Position numbers and translations under genes: made by a program. A stretch of 64,000 bases of DNA from Ancylobacter sp. Lp-2. GTDB lineage: Bacteria > Pseudomonadota > Alphaproteobacteria > Rhizobiales > Xanthobacteraceae. Positions 20,661 through 30,225 of the stretch are shown one piece after another. The notes beneath the pieces were generated by a model, which was not told the DNA's origin, did no database searches, and saw only the letters and a list, made by a program, of their open reading frames with translations. The stretch lies in contig NZ_JAJALI010000003.1 of the NCBI RefSeq assembly GCF_020523795.1, positions 604,864-668,863 on the forward strand, read 5' to 3'. Each line of letters opens with the position of its first letter. The first letter of the stretch is position 1.

Positions 20661-22817
20661 ATGAGCCGCGTTCCGAATTTCTCCGGCCTCGACTGGCGCC
20701 GGCCGGCGCTCGCCGCGCCGAGTTCCGGCACTGCCCACTGGATGACGCCGGAAGGCATTGCGGTGAAGGGCAGCTACGGCCCGGACGACCTCGCCGGGCT
20801 CGGCTTCGTCGACAGCTATCCCGGCCTGGCGCCGTTCCTGCGCGGTCCCTACCCGACCATGTACGCCACCCAGCCCTGGACGATCCGGCAATATGCCGGC
20901 TTCTCCACGGCGGAGGATTCCAACGCCTTCTATCGGCGCAATCTCGCCAGCGGCCAGAAGGGATTGTCGGTCGCCTTCGATCTCGCCACCCATCGCGGCT
21001 ATGACAGTGACCATCCGCGCGTCGCCGGCGATGTCGGCATGGCCGGGGTGGCCATCGATTCCATCCTCGACATGCGCACTCTGTTCGCCGGCATCCCGCT
21101 CGATCGGATGAGCGTGTCGATGACCATGAACGGCGCGGTGCTGCCGGTACTGGCGCTTTATGTCGTCGCCGCCGAGGAACAGGGGGTGACGCCGGCCCAG
21201 CTCTCGGGAACCATCCAGAACGACATCCTCAAGGAGTTCATGGTCCGCAACACCTATATCTACCCGCCGGCGCCCTCGATGCGGATCATCTCCGACATCT
21301 TCGCCTTTACGTCATCGGCGATGCCGCGCTTCAACTCGATCTCGATCTCCGGCTACCACATGCAGGAAGCCGGGGCGACGCAGGACCTGGAGCTCGCCTA
21401 CACGCTGGCGGACGGGCTCGAATATGCCCGCGCCGGCGTCAAGGCCGGCCTGCCGATCGACGCTTTCGCGCCGCGGCTGTCGTTCTTCTGGGCCATCGGC
21501 ATGAACTTCTTCATGGAGGTCGCCAAGCTGCGCGCCGCCCGGCTGATCTGGGCGAAGCTGATGGCCGATCTCGGCGCCCAGAACCCCAAGTCGCTGCCGC
21601 TGCGCACCCATTCGCAGACCTCCGGCTGGAGCCTGACCGCGCAGGACGTGTTCAACAACGTCATGCGCACCATGGTCGAGGCGATGGCAGCCACCCAAGG
21701 CCACACCCAATCGCTGCACACCAACGCGCTCGACGAGGCGCTGGCGCTGCCGACCGACTTCTCCGCCCGCATCGCCCGCAACACCCAGATCCTGCTGCAA
21801 CAGGAGAGCGGCACCACCCGCGCCATCGACCCGTGGGGCGGCTCCTTCTATGTGGAGAAGCTGACCGCCGATCTCGCGGCGCGGGCCAGCGCGCACATCG
21901 CCGAGGTAGAAGCGCTCGGCGGCATGGCGAAGGCCATCGAGGCCGGCATTCCCAAGCTGCGCATCGAGGAGGCGGCGGCGACCACGCAGGCGCATATCGA
22001 CGCCGGCGCGCAGACCGTGGTCGGTGTCAACAAGTACAGGCCGGCGAGCGAGACGCCCATCGACGTGCTCAAGGTCGACAATTCGGCCGTGCGCGCCGCC
22101 CAGATCGACAAGCTGCGCCAGCTGAAGGCCGGGCGCGATCCGCAGGCGCTCGACGCCGCGCTCGCCGCCCTGCGCAATGGCGCGGCCGGCGGCGGCAACC
22201 TCCTGGCGCTCGCCATCGACGCCGCACGGGCGCGGGCGACGGTGGGGGAGATTTCCGATACGCTGGAGAGCGTCTTCGGCCGGCATCGCGCGGAAATCCG
22301 CGCGGTGTCGGGCATCTATCGGCGGGAAGCGGGTGCCATGAGCGACAAGGTGGCGGCGGTGCGCCAGCGGGTCGAGACCTTCGAGAACGAGGAAGGAAGG
22401 CGCCCACGCCTCCTCGTCGCCAAGGTCGGCCAGGACGGCCACGACCGCGGCCAGAAGGTGATCGCCTCCGCTTTCGCCGATCTCGGCTTCGACGTCGACA
22501 TCGGCCCGCTCTTCGCCACCCCCGAGGAGGCGGCGCGGCAGGCGGTGGAGAACGACGTGCACGTCATCGGCATCTCGTCGCTGGCGGCCGGCCATCTCAC
22601 GCTGGTGCCGCAGGTGAAGGCGGCGCTGGAGGCGGAAGGGCGCGGCGACATCATGATCGTGGTCGGCGGCGTGGTGCCGCCGCAGGATTATGACGCGGTG
22701 CGCGCCGCTGGCGCCGAGGCGATCTACCCGCCCGGCACGGTGATCGCCGAAGCGGCGGAAGAGCTCATCGAGGCAATCAGCCGCCGGCTCGGGCATGGCC
22801 GGGCAGCGGCCGAGTAG
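20661..22817 (+). CDS. scpA: Methylmalonyl-CoA mutase large (alpha) subunit
   Basis: A 718-residue adenosylcobalamin-dependent mutase that isomerises (R)-methylmalonyl-CoA to succinyl-CoA. The substrate barrel shows [20 protein letters not shown] near residue 60, [21 protein letters not shown] sequence, and [12 protein letters not shown]. The C-terminal B12 domain has [14 protein letters not shown], where the His is the lower cobalt ligand, and GISSLAAGH further on. Start ATG 20661 is preceded by AGGAGACGACAGG. The epimerase (mce) and the G-protein chaperone (meaB) are not in the window and must be elsewhere. Confidence 0.96.
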   Translation: MSRVPNFSGLDWRRPALAAPSSGTAHWMTPEGIAVKGSYGPDDLAGLGFVDSYPGLAPFLRGPYPTMYATQPWTIRQYAGFSTAEDSNAFYRRNLASGQKGLSVAFDLATHRGYDSDHPRVAGDVGMAGVAIDSILDMRTLFAGIPLDRMSVSMTMNGAVLPVLALYVVAAEEQGVTPAQLSGTIQNDILKEFMVRNTYIYPPAPSMRIISDIFAFTSSAMPRFNSISISGYHMQEAGATQDLELAYTLADGLEYARAGVKAGLPIDAFAPRLSFFWAIGMNFFMEVAKLRAARLIWAKLMADLGAQNPKSLPLRTHSQTSGWSLTAQDVFNNVMRTMVEAMAATQGHTQSLHTNALDEALALPTDFSARIARNTQILLQQESGTTRAIDPWGGSFYVEKLTADLAARASAHIAEVEALGGMAKAIEAGIPKLRIEEAAATTQAHIDAGAQTVVGVNKYRPASETPIDVLKVDNSAVRAAQIDKLRQLKAGRDPQALDAALAALRNGAAGGGNLLALAIDAARARATVGEISDTLESVFGRHRAEIRAVSGIYRREAGAMSDKVAAVRQRVETFENEEGRRPRLLVAKVGQDGHDRGQKVIASAFADLGFDVDIGPLFATPEEAARQAVENDVHVIGISSLAAGHLTLVPQVKAALEAEGRGDIMIVVGGVVPPQDYDAVRAAGAEAIYPPGTVIAEAAEELIEAISRRLGHGRAAAE

Positions 22818-22832
22818 CGCGCCGCATCTTCC

Positions 22833-23597
22833 TCAGCGCGTCCTCCAGGCATCGGGAGCCTGGACATTGGGGCTTTCCGCCAGATCGAGTTCGAGCATCG
22901 TCGATCCATCGACGATGGCGCCGGCGGTGAAGGCGCCGTAGGAACGCAGCGTCAGCACCGCCTCGCCACGATCAGCATTGATCGTGTAGCGGTCCGGCGA
23001 GAAGGAATCGTGCAGGTAGAACACGACCTTGCCAGTGACAGGCTGCGCGCCCCTGGCCGGGCGCACCGCCAAAGTGAGCTTGCACCAATCGCCATTCAGC
23101 ATGGATTCCTCGACTGTCGCGCTCAAAACGCGACCATTCTGCCGCTCATTGCCTCCAAATCGACCCTTGTTGGGATCGTTTGCCAGAATCGGCGGCGGCG
23201 GCTCGACGAATTCCGGCAGCGCCTCGGATAGCGGCGTCTCGCCGGGCGGCGCGAGCATCGCCTTGAGCGACGCGACCTCGCGGAAGAGCTGATCGAGCTT
23301 CACATTGATGTTGCTGTCCACCTCGGTGGTGGCGGCAATGTTGTTGGTGTCGATCTTGGCAAGCGCCGCCTTCACTCCGTCCGAACCGAAGGAAAACGAC
23401 TCGATCTTCGGCGCCAGCAAAGTGACGATGGCAAGGGCGATGAGGATGCTGACCTTCGATCCGTCGCCGGCGATTCGGCCGAAAGCTTCCGCAGCGGCGA
23501 CGATGAGGCACATCACGGCGATGATGATGAAAGGCTTGTTGAGCGACTTCTGCCAACCGGCATAGGCCGCAGCGGCGACGGCTCTGACATTGTCCAC
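22833..23597 (-). CDS. Hypothetical membrane protein with two predicted TM segments
   Basis: About 254 residues if it starts at GTG 23597, which has a GGGGGG stretch 7 bases before it. An ATG at 23633 without a Shine-Dalgarno would add 12 residues. Two hydrophobic helices lie near the N-terminus (FIIIAVMCLIVAAAEAFG and ILIALAIVTLLAP). A short helix-rich linker and a Pro-rich stretch (PEFVEPPPPILAND) follow. The C-terminal part of about 110 residues looks like a beta-sandwich (GKVVFYLHDSFSPD). I do not recognise the family. It is convergent with scpA and divergent from the GntR gene, with the presumed GntR operator upstream of its start. Confidence 0.65.
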   Translation of the reverse strand: MDNVRAVAAAAYAGWQKSLNKPFIIIAVMCLIVAAAEAFGRIAGDGSKVSILIALAIVTLLAPKIESFSFGSDGVKAALAKIDTNNIAATTEVDSNINVKLDQLFREVASLKAMLAPPGETPLSEALPEFVEPPPPILANDPNKGRFGGNERQNGRVLSATVEESMLNGDWCKLTLAVRPARGAQPVTGKVVFYLHDSFSPDRYTINADRGEAVLTLRSYGAFTAGAIVDGSTMLELDLAESPNVQAPDAWRTR

Positions 23598-23708
23598 GGA
23601 ACTGCCCCCCGGCAGATGAGAAAATACCCTCATAAATTGTATATGGATCGATCGTCCTCGCAATAGGTTGCGACACCGGTTCATTGGCACAACGATTGCT
23701 TACAAGCT

Positions 23709-23718
23709 TTGTATACAA
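23709..23718. promoter_or_regulatory. Candidate GntR/FCD operator upstream of its own gene
   Basis: TTGTATACAA is a perfect 10-bp palindrome 18 bases before the GntR start codon. It matches the TnGT...ACnA symmetry common among FadR-subfamily sites. It overlaps an ACAAGCTTTGT imperfect palindrome. Autoregulation and control of the downstream ABC genes are inferred. Confidence 0.5.
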
Positions 23719-23736
23719 GCCTGTGAGCCCAGCGTG

Positions 23737-24492
23737 ATGAACCCGTCTACCGCCAATATCGAGGAATCGATCCTCTCCGCCATCCTGGCCGGCCGCATCC
23801 CGCCCGGCACACGGCTCGGCGAGCAGAAGCTCGCCGATCTGTTCGGTGTCTCCCGCACCCGCGTACGCGAGGCAATGATGCGGCTGGAGACGCGCGGCAT
23901 CGTGCAGGTGAGCGCCCGGCGCGGCTGGTTCGTGGTCGAGCCTTCCGCCGACGAGGCGCGCGAGGCGTTCCAGACCCGCCGCGTCATCGAGACCGGGCTG
24001 TTGCAGACCGTGCGCGAGGTGCCGCCCAAGGTGCTGGCCAGCCTCAAGGAGCATGTCGCGATCGAGCGGCAGGCCATCGAGACGGGCGACGTGTCGTCGC
24101 GCGCCTGCCTGCTCGGCGACTTCCACATCCACCTAGCCGATGCGCTGGGCAACCGGCTGCTCACCGAGATCATCCGCGACCTCACCGCCCGCACCACGCT
24201 GATCTCCATGCTCTACCAGCCGACGGAGAAGGCCGAGGAATCCAGCCACGACCACGAGGACATCGTCGCGGCGATGGAGGCGGGCGATCTCGCCGGCGCC
24301 GCCCGGCTGATGGACGAGCACATCGGCAAGGTGGAGGCTGGCCTCGACCTCTCCGCCAAGCCCGACCCGCTCGCCTCGCTGCGCGAACTGCTGGTTCCCT
24401 CGACCTTCAGCGACGTCGCCCCTTCCATGCCGCACGCCCACGGCGCCGCGGCACCGCATGCGCATCATCATCCATCGACCAAAGAGGACTGA
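23737..24492 (+). CDS. GntR-family (FadR/FCD) transcriptional regulator with His-rich tail
   Basis: A 251-residue regulator. An N-terminal winged helix (PPGTRLGEQKLADLFGVSRTRVREAMMRLE, then RGWFVVEPS) precedes an FCD ligand domain of about residues 80-210, whose His and Asp residues (GDFHIHLADALGN, HDHEDIVAAMEAGD) form the usual metal site. An unusual tail of about 35 residues ends in PHAHGAAAPHAHHHPS. The binding-protein gene starts 3 bases after its stop, so the regulator leads the amino-acid ABC operon and probably senses its substrate. ATG 23737 is taken because the upstream frame overlaps the operator palindrome. Confidence 0.87.
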   Translation: MNPSTANIEESILSAILAGRIPPGTRLGEQKLADLFGVSRTRVREAMMRLETRGIVQVSARRGWFVVEPSADEAREAFQTRRVIETGLLQTVREVPPKVLASLKEHVAIERQAIETGDVSSRACLLGDFHIHLADALGNRLLTEIIRDLTARTTLISMLYQPTEKAEESSHDHEDIVAAMEAGDLAGAARLMDEHIGKVEAGLDLSAKPDPLASLRELLVPSTFSDVAPSMPHAHGAAAPHAHHHPSTKED

Positions 24493-24495
24493 TCC

Positions 24496-25293
24496 ATGAA
24501 CCGCCGCACCCTGCTCGCTTTGCTTGCCGGCGCCGTCGTCGCCGCGCAGGCGCTGCCTGCTTTGATCCAGCCGGCGCATGCCGACGCGCTCGCCACCATC
24601 GAAGCGGGCAAGGTCATCCGCATCGCGGTGCCGCAGGACTTCCCGCCCTTCGGCAGCGTCGGCGCCGACATGGCCCCCAAGGGCTATGACGTCGACGTGG
24701 CCAAGCTGATCGCCGACAAGCTGGGCGTGAAGCTGGAACTGGTGCCGGTGACCAGCGCCAACCGCATCCCCTATCTCCAGACCAACAAGGTCGACCTCGT
24801 CATCTCCTCGCTGGGCAAGAACCCGGAGCGCGAGAAGGTCATCGACTTCTCCGCCGCCTATGCGCCGTTCTTCAACGGCGTGTTCGGCCCGGCCGACGTG
24901 GCGGTGAAGGAGGCGAAGGATCTCGCCGGCAAGACCATCGGGGTGACCCGCGGCGCGGTGGAAGACCTCGAGCTGACCAAGGTCGCCCCCGCCGACGCCT
25001 CCATCAAGCGCTACGAGGACAATAACGGCACCATCTCCGCCTTCCTGTCCGGGCAGGTCGACGTCATCGCCACCGGCAACGTGGTCGCCGCCGCCATCCT
25101 CGCGCGCAACCCGCCGAAGAAGCCGGAGATCAAGTTCCTGATCAAGAACTCGCCCTGCTATATCGGCCTCAACAAGAACGAGCCGGCGCTGCTCGCCAAG
25201 GTCGATGGCATCATCGCCACCGCCAAGAAGGACGGCGCGCTGGACGCCATCTCCGAGAAGTGGCTCGGCACCAAGCTGCCCGCCGATCTGTGA
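24496..25293 (+). CDS. Polar amino acid ABC transporter, periplasmic substrate-binding protein
   Basis: A 265-residue family 3 solute-binding protein. The signal peptide covers about residues 1-29 (MNRRTLLALLAGAVVAAQ, cut near AHADA). The mature protein has IRIAVPQDFPPFGSVG, PKGYDVDVAKLIADKLGVKLELVPVTSANRIPYLQ split over two lines of the fold, and GKTIGVTRGAVED. These are typical of amino-acid binders of the HisJ/GlnH type. Substrate not determined. The gene overlaps nothing, follows the GntR gene by 3 bases, and is separated from the permeases by a REP-like repeat. Confidence 0.9.
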   Translation: MNRRTLLALLAGAVVAAQALPALIQPAHADALATIEAGKVIRIAVPQDFPPFGSVGADMAPKGYDVDVAKLIADKLGVKLELVPVTSANRIPYLQTNKVDLVISSLGKNPEREKVIDFSAAYAPFFNGVFGPADVAVKEAKDLAGKTIGVTRGAVEDLELTKVAPADASIKRYEDNNGTISAFLSGQVDVIATGNVVAAAILARNPPKKPEIKFLIKNSPCYIGLNKNEPALLAKVDGIIATAKKDGALDAISEKWLGTKLPADL

Positions 25294-25366
25294 GCGGCTT
25301 CGGGGGCCGATCGTCCGGACTGACCTGAAGGCGCCCCATCGCTCGCAGGTCCGATCGCCCCCTTGA

Positions 25367-25597
25367 CCTCTCCCCACCCGAAACCGGCTGTTGCCGGGTT
25401 CGGGTCAGGCAAGACCGACGCAAATATCCGGCTCCGGTGGAGAGGTGGCCCGCGCAGCGGGTTGGTAAGGAGCGGCGCGATTGGGAAGCGTCGAAGGCCC
25501 CTCACCCTACCCCCTCTCCATCAAACTCGGCTGTTGCCGGGTTTGACCTATCAAAGATCGAACTCGGCAACAGCTGAGTTCGAGGCGGGGAGAGCGG
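25367..25597. repeat. REP-like modular intergenic repeat, copy B, between SBP and permease genes
   Basis: It has the common framework (CCTCTCCCC start, GAGAGGTGGCCCGCGCAGCGG core, CCCCTCACCCTACCCCCTCTC, GGGGAGAG end). It carries three hairpin modules at 25378-25403, 25522-25545 and 25559-25582, each with 10-11-bp arms around a TGTT or AACA loop. It lies inside the ABC operon, so the transcript would carry these hairpins just after the binding-protein gene. Confidence 0.8.
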
Positions 25598-25682
25598 GCT
25601 ACCCGCCTCCCCATCGCCTGATCCTTTTCCCTAAGGGGCGAGGACTTTCCCGACATCACCCCACCAGCGGGAGTTCAGTGGC

Positions 25683-26354
25683 ATGAACTACGCGTTCGAT
25701 TTCGGCTGGCTGGCCGATTACTGGCCGGTGCTGCTCAAGGGCATCGGCATTACCGTCGAGCTCACCCTGGTCGGCGGCGTACTGGGGGTCAGCCTCGGCA
25801 TCGCCTGCGCCTGGGCGCGGGTGCTCGGTCCCGGATGGCTCAAGCCCATCGTCGCGGCCTATGTGGAGATGATCCGCAACACGCCGTTCCTGATCCAGCT
25901 GTTCTTCATCTTCTTCGGCCTGCCGGCGCTCGGGCTACGCATGGGGGAATTGCCGGCCGCCAACCTCGCCATGGTGATCAATCTCGGCGCCTATGGCTGC
26001 GAGATCATCCGCGCCGGCATCCAGGCGACGCCGCGCGGGCAGTTCGAAGCCGGCGCCAGCCTTGGCATGAGCCGCATCCAGACCTTCTGGTATGTCGTGC
26101 TCGTCCCGGCGCTGCAACGCATCTGGCCGGCGCTGTCGTCGCAGATCGTCATCGTCATGCTCGGCTCGGCGGCGGTGTCGCAGATCGCGGCGGAGGATCT
26201 CACCTTCGCGGCGAACTTCATCCAGTCGCGCACCTTCCGCGCCTTCGAGACCTATTTCGCCGCGACGCTGATCTACCTGGCGCTGGCCATCGTGCTGCGC
26301 CAGCTGCTGCGCGGGCTCGGCTGGACGATCTTCCCGCGGCGAACGGCACGGTGA
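25683..26354 (+). CDS. Amino acid ABC transporter permease (HisM/GlnP type)
   Basis: A 223-residue inner-membrane permease with about five helices. It shows the ATPase-coupling EAA loop as EAGASLGMSRIQTFWYVVLVPALQR, and MIRNTPFLIQLFFIFFGLP, typical of the polar amino-acid subfamily. A second permease follows 10 bases after its stop, giving the usual heterodimer. The ATG at 25683 has weak upstream Shine-Dalgarno sequence (GGGAGT). Confidence 0.9.
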   Translation: MNYAFDFGWLADYWPVLLKGIGITVELTLVGGVLGVSLGIACAWARVLGPGWLKPIVAAYVEMIRNTPFLIQLFFIFFGLPALGLRMGELPAANLAMVINLGAYGCEIIRAGIQATPRGQFEAGASLGMSRIQTFWYVVLVPALQRIWPALSSQIVIVMLGSAAVSQIAAEDLTFAANFIQSRTFRAFETYFAATLIYLALAIVLRQLLRGLGWTIFPRRTAR

Positions 26355-26364
26355 GGAGACGGCG

Positions 26365-27024
26365 ATGAACGATTTCACCACCTGGGACATCCTGCGCAAC
26401 CTGCTGTTGGCGGCGCGCTGGACAGTGCTGCTCTCCATCGTCTCCTTCGTCGGCGGCAGCCTCGTCGGCGTGGCACTGCTGTTCGCGCGCATCGGCAAGG
26501 GGCGGCTCGGGCCGGCCTTCGCCAGAACCTATATCGAGCTGTTCCAGGGCACGCCGCTGCTGATGCAGTTGTTCCTCGCCTTTTTCGGCCTCGGCCTGTT
26601 CGGCATCGACGTGCCGGCCTGGCTGGCGGCCGCCGTAGCGCTGATCCTGTGGACCGCCGCCTTCCTCGCCGAGATCTGGCGCGGCTGCGTCGAATCCGTC
26701 GCCAAGGGCCAGTGGGAGGCGTCGTCCTCGCTCGGCATGGGCTATCTGCAGCAGATGCGCTGGGTGATCCTGCCGCAGGCGCTGCGGGTGGCGGTGCCGC
26801 CCACGGTCGGCTTCTCGGTGCAGGTGGTGAAGGGCACGGCGCTCACCTCGATCATCGGCTTCGTGGAGCTCTCCAAGGCCGGGACCATGGTGACCAACGC
26901 TACCTTCGAGCCCTTCACCGTCTACGGCTTCGTGGCGCTGATCTATTTCTGCCTGTGCTGGCCGCTGTCCAAGTCTTCCCAGATCCTCGAGAGGAAGCTC
27001 AATGTCGCTCATCGAAATCACTGA
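26365..27024 (+). CDS. Amino acid ABC transporter permease, second subunit
   Basis: A 219-residue paralogue of the preceding permease. Visible segments are IELFQGTPLLMQLFLAFFGLG and the EAA loop EASSSLGMGYLQQMRWVILPQALR, followed by VKGTALTSIIGFVELSKAG. It overlaps the ATPase gene by 23 bases, which indicates tight translational coupling. With the preceding gene it forms the membrane channel of the importer. Confidence 0.9.
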   Translation: MNDFTTWDILRNLLLAARWTVLLSIVSFVGGSLVGVALLFARIGKGRLGPAFARTYIELFQGTPLLMQLFLAFFGLGLFGIDVPAWLAAAVALILWTAAFLAEIWRGCVESVAKGQWEASSSLGMGYLQQMRWVILPQALRVAVPPTVGFSVQVVKGTALTSIIGFVELSKAGTMVTNATFEPFTVYGFVALIYFCLCWPLSKSSQILERKLNVAHRNH

Positions 27025-27730
27025 GGTGAAGAAGCGCTTCGGCGACAACGAAGTGCTCAAGGGCATCAATATCGACGTCGAGCCGGGCGAGGTCATCGCC
27101 ATCATCGGCAAGTCAGGCTCCGGCAAGTCGACGCTGCTGCGCTGCATCAACGGGCTGGAGACCATCGACGACGGCTCGATCTCGGTAGCCGGCGCGCAAT
27201 TGCTGCCGGACGAACTGCATCTGAAGGCGCTGCGCCTCAAGGTCGGGATGATCTTCCAGGGCTTCAACCTGTTCCCGCACCTCACCGCCGGGCGCAACGT
27301 CATGCTGTCGCAGATGGTGGTGAAGAAGACGCCGAAGGCCGAGGCCGAAGTGATGGCCAAGAAGATGCTGGAGCGGGTCGGGCTCGGCCACAAGTTCGAT
27401 GCCTATCCGGACCAGCTCTCCGGCGGCCAGCAGCAGCGCGTCGCCATCGCCCGCGCGCTGGCCATGCAGCCCATCGCCCTGCTCTGCGACGAGATCACCT
27501 CGGCCCTCGACCCGGAACTGGTCAACGAGGTGCTGGCGGTGGTGAAGGAGCTCGCCTCGGAAGGCATGACGCTCCTGATGGTGACGCACGAAATGCGCTT
27601 TGCCCGCGACGTGTGCTCGCGCGTGGTGTTCATGCATCAGGGCCGGGTGCATGAGATCGGGCCGCCGGAAGAGGTGTTCGCCAATCCGAAGACGCCGGAG
27701 CTCAAGCAGTTCCTCGGCGTGACGCACTGA
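27002..27730 (+). CDS. Amino acid ABC transporter ATP-binding protein (GlnQ/HisP type)
   Basis: A 242-residue ATPase. Walker [11 protein letters not shown]-loop in [13 protein letters not shown], signature [15 protein letters not shown], Walker [13 protein letters not shown] and the switch His in [10 protein letters not shown] are all intact. It powers import by the two preceding permeases. This closes the GntR-SBP-permease-permease-ATPase operon. Confidence 0.95.
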   Translation: MSLIEITEVKKRFGDNEVLKGINIDVEPGEVIAIIGKSGSGKSTLLRCINGLETIDDGSISVAGAQLLPDELHLKALRLKVGMIFQGFNLFPHLTAGRNVMLSQMVVKKTPKAEAEVMAKKMLERVGLGHKFDAYPDQLSGGQQQRVAIARALAMQPIALLCDEITSALDPELVNEVLAVVKELASEGMTLLMVTHEMRFARDVCSRVVFMHQGRVHEIGPPEEVFANPKTPELKQFLGVTH

Positions 27731-27778
27731 GGCGCGGCGCGCTTCCCAAGCGTCTCCCGCCATGGCACATCGGGCGCG

Positions 27779-28126
27779 ATGAAAACCCGCCCGATGAAGC
27801 CGATCGCCTCCGACTGGACCGACGTGGTGCTGGTCTGCCGCAAATGCGCGAAGAAGCTCAAGAAGGGCTTCGGTGCGGATGGCGGCGACCGCCTCGCGCC
27901 GGCGCTGCGCGGCGCGGTCGCCCATCGCGAGGGCGGCAATCCGATGAAGAAGCCCCGGCGCAAGGGGGCCGGCGTGGCGGTTGTCGAGGTCGACTGCCTC
28001 GGCGTCTGCCCGAAGGGCGCCGCCGTCGTGGTGCCGGCCGGCGCCCCTGAGCGCTGGCGGCTGGTGCGGCGCGGCGACGACCTCGCCACGCTGCTCGACG
28101 AGATCGCCCCGCCGCGCGGCGCGTGA
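27779..28126 (+). CDS. Thioredoxin-like [2Fe-2S] ferredoxin domain protein
   Basis: A 115-residue small protein with two cysteine pairs, CRKC near residue 39 and CLGVC near residue 94. That matches the CxxC...CxxxC layout of thioredoxin-fold [2Fe-2S] ferredoxins. The basic stretch KKPRRKGAG lies between. The partner is unknown. An ATG at 27794 is an alternative start. It lies 48 bases after the amino-acid ATPase gene on the same strand and could be co-transcribed, with no obvious functional tie. Confidence 0.7.
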   Translation: MKTRPMKPIASDWTDVVLVCRKCAKKLKKGFGADGGDRLAPALRGAVAHREGGNPMKKPRRKGAGVAVVEVDCLGVCPKGAAVVVPAGAPERWRLVRRGDDLATLLDEIAPPRGA

Positions 28127-28141
28127 GGCTCGGCGTGAGGC

Positions 28142-29134
28142 TCAGCCGTCGGCCGCCTTCTCGGCGGCGATCTGCCTGGCATTCAGCGCCCAGACCAGCG
28201 TGGTCATGATGCTCACCCCGATGATGATCCCCACCAGCCGCTCCACCGGCGGGTCGAGGGTGGTCGGCGGCCCGGTCGACACCAGGGTGACGAGATAGGC
28301 GATCGCCGACTGGGTGCCGATATAGGTCTGCGCCGATTTGGCGAGATGGATGCGCGCGCACAGGAATACGCCGAGGAACAGCATGGTCGCCCACCACCAT
28401 TCCTCGGTGGCGTCGATTGCGATCACCGCCAGCCCGGCGGTGCCCCCGATGATGCAGCCGATGATGCGCTGGTAGCCGCGATGGCGGCTGGCCGCCGGAT
28501 CGGCGTCGATGATGATCAGGCTGGAGATCAGCACCTGCGGCAGTTGCGGCAGGTTGAAGAAGGTCCAGGCGAGGATGATCACCAGCGCGCCGAGCGCGGC
28601 GATATAGGACTGCTTCAGCGCGCTTTCCGGCGTGGTGGCGGTGGCCGCGGCGACGATATGGCCGAGCTCCCCCGCCCTCGGACCCAGCGCCCAGTTCGCC
28701 AACGTACCGCAGGTGACGCCGATGACGATCTCGTAGCAGCGGTACCAGGCGAACGAGTAGAGGTCCTGCGGCTGGACCATGGTGTAGAGCATCACCAGCG
28801 CGAAGGTGAGAGCACCGTAGAACCAGGCATAGCCATAGGCGCTGCGCTGGCGGCCATAGGTGCCGATGCCGGCGGCGATCATCACCAGCGCCGCCTGCGG
28901 CAGTTGCAGCCCCTCCACCCACTGACCGACGACATAGCCCAGCGTGACGCCGATGAAGGTACCGGCGATGCGCAGCACGCCCTTGGTGAACAGCTGGTCG
29001 CGGTCGACATTGGCGATGATCATCACCGAGAGCGCCGCCCAATAGGGATCGGCCAGCCCCATGGCGAGCGAGATATATACCGCCGCGAGCACTCCCGAGG
29101 CGGTGGCGAGGGCCTGCCGGGTGACGTCGTCCAT
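28142..29134 (-). CDS. FUSC-family inner membrane protein (aromatic-acid efflux type)
   Basis: A 330-residue protein with roughly nine hydrophobic helices. It belongs to the fusaric-acid-resistance (FUSC) family, short compared with AaeB, since it lacks most of the soluble domain. Segments such as PYWAALSVMIIANVDRDQLF and RIAGTFIGVTLGYVVGQW are typical. It starts 15 bases after the stop of the HlyD-type adaptor gene. The pair should export a small hydrophobic acid or drug across the inner membrane and periplasm. Substrate unknown. Confidence 0.85.
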   Translation of the reverse strand: MDDVTRQALATASGVLAAVYISLAMGLADPYWAALSVMIIANVDRDQLFTKGVLRIAGTFIGVTLGYVVGQWVEGLQLPQAALVMIAAGIGTYGRQRSAYGYAWFYGALTFALVMLYTMVQPQDLYSFAWYRCYEIVIGVTCGTLANWALGPRAGELGHIVAAATATTPESALKQSYIAALGALVIILAWTFFNLPQLPQVLISSLIIIDADPAASRHRGYQRIIGCIIGGTAGLAVIAIDATEEWWWATMLFLGVFLCARIHLAKSAQTYIGTQSAIAYLVTLVSTGPPTTLDPPVERLVGIIIGVSIMTTLVWALNARQIAAEKAADG

Positions 29135-29149
29135 CGCCCGGCCCCCGGC

Positions 29150-30130
29150 TCAGAACCAGATCAGCGCGCGGGCATCGGCGCCGTAGAACAGAGCGAGATC
29201 GGCCGGCCAGTCGTCGAGCTCGATCTCGATCGGGAAGCGGCGCGGCAGCCGCACCCAGTCGGTGGTCGGCTCGACATAGGGCACCACTTGCGGGTTGTCC
29301 GGCGAACGGGAGATGCCGGCGGCGATGCCGCTCACCCGGCCGTAATGCAGCACCCACGGGTCGGAACCGAGGGTCAGCCAGACGCGCTGGCCGGTGCGGA
29401 TGCGGGCGAGATGGCGCTCGGGGATGTTGGCGACCACGCGTGGGCGGCGGTCGGTCACCACCGCCAGCACCTCGGTGCCGGTCTTCAGATAGTCGCCCTG
29501 GCGGATGGTGAAGGGCGCGATGCGGCCCGGCTCAGGCGCCGCCATCGTGGTCTTGGAGAAGTCGTACTGGGCCTTGTCTAAATCGGCCTTGGCCGCCGCG
29601 ATGGTGGCGCCGGCCACCGCCACCCGCCGGCTCGACACAGCGAGTGCCGCCTGCGCGGTCTGCACATTGGCGGTGGCGGTGGCGACGTCGCGGGTGGCGA
29701 CGTCGAGCGTCGCCTCGGGCGAGAAGCCTTCGGTCGACAGCGATTTCACCCGGCCGAGCTGCGCCTGCGCATTGGTCAGCACCGCCTGCGCCGAGGCGAC
29801 GCCGGCCTGGGCCGAGCCAACCTCGTCCTTGGCCAGTTCCAAGTCAGCCTCGGCCTGCTGCACCGCCGCCTGCGTCTGCTGCACCTTTAGCTGATAGGGG
29901 GTCTTCTCGATCTCGAACAGCAGCTGGCCGGCGGCAACCTTCTGGTTGTTCTGCACGGCCAGCGTCGAGACCGGGCCCTCGATCTCCGAGGAGACCACGA
30001 TGATGTCGCTCATCACATAGGCATCGGCGGTATAGGCGAGGAAGCGGACGCTGACCTCGTAGGCGGCGAACAGCACCAGCACGACGCCGATGATGAGCTT
30101 CACCGGATGGCGCAGCAGGGCAGTGAACAT
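29150..30130 (-). CDS. HlyD/EmrA-type periplasmic adaptor protein
   Basis: A 326-residue membrane fusion protein. One N-terminal TM helix (LIIGVVLVLFAAYEV) is followed by a lipoyl half (VSTLAVQNNQKVAAGQLLFEI), a long alpha-hairpin rich in Ala and Gln (about residues 75-190, coiled-coil), the second lipoyl half, and a beta-barrel (RPRVVANIPERHLARIRTGQ). It would link the FUSC protein to an outer-membrane channel encoded elsewhere. ATG 30130 was chosen. The frame extends upstream only as antisense-like low-complexity sequence within the ABC ATPase gene. Confidence 0.85.
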   Translation of the reverse strand: MFTALLRHPVKLIIGVVLVLFAAYEVSVRFLAYTADAYVMSDIIVVSSEIEGPVSTLAVQNNQKVAAGQLLFEIEKTPYQLKVQQTQAAVQQAEADLELAKDEVGSAQAGVASAQAVLTNAQAQLGRVKSLSTEGFSPEATLDVATRDVATATANVQTAQAALAVSSRRVAVAGATIAAAKADLDKAQYDFSKTTMAAPEPGRIAPFTIRQGDYLKTGTEVLAVVTDRRPRVVANIPERHLARIRTGQRVWLTLGSDPWVLHYGRVSGIAAGISRSPDNPQVVPYVEPTTDWVRLPRRFPIEIELDDWPADLALFYGADARALIWF

Positions 30131-30225
30131 CAGGGGACGAATCTCCGGCGCCGGGGCGCCGGCATCATCGCGGCTTTGACGGCGAAGCTCAATCCGCCGC
30201 CGGTCCGCCCCCCACCCGCTCCTGC

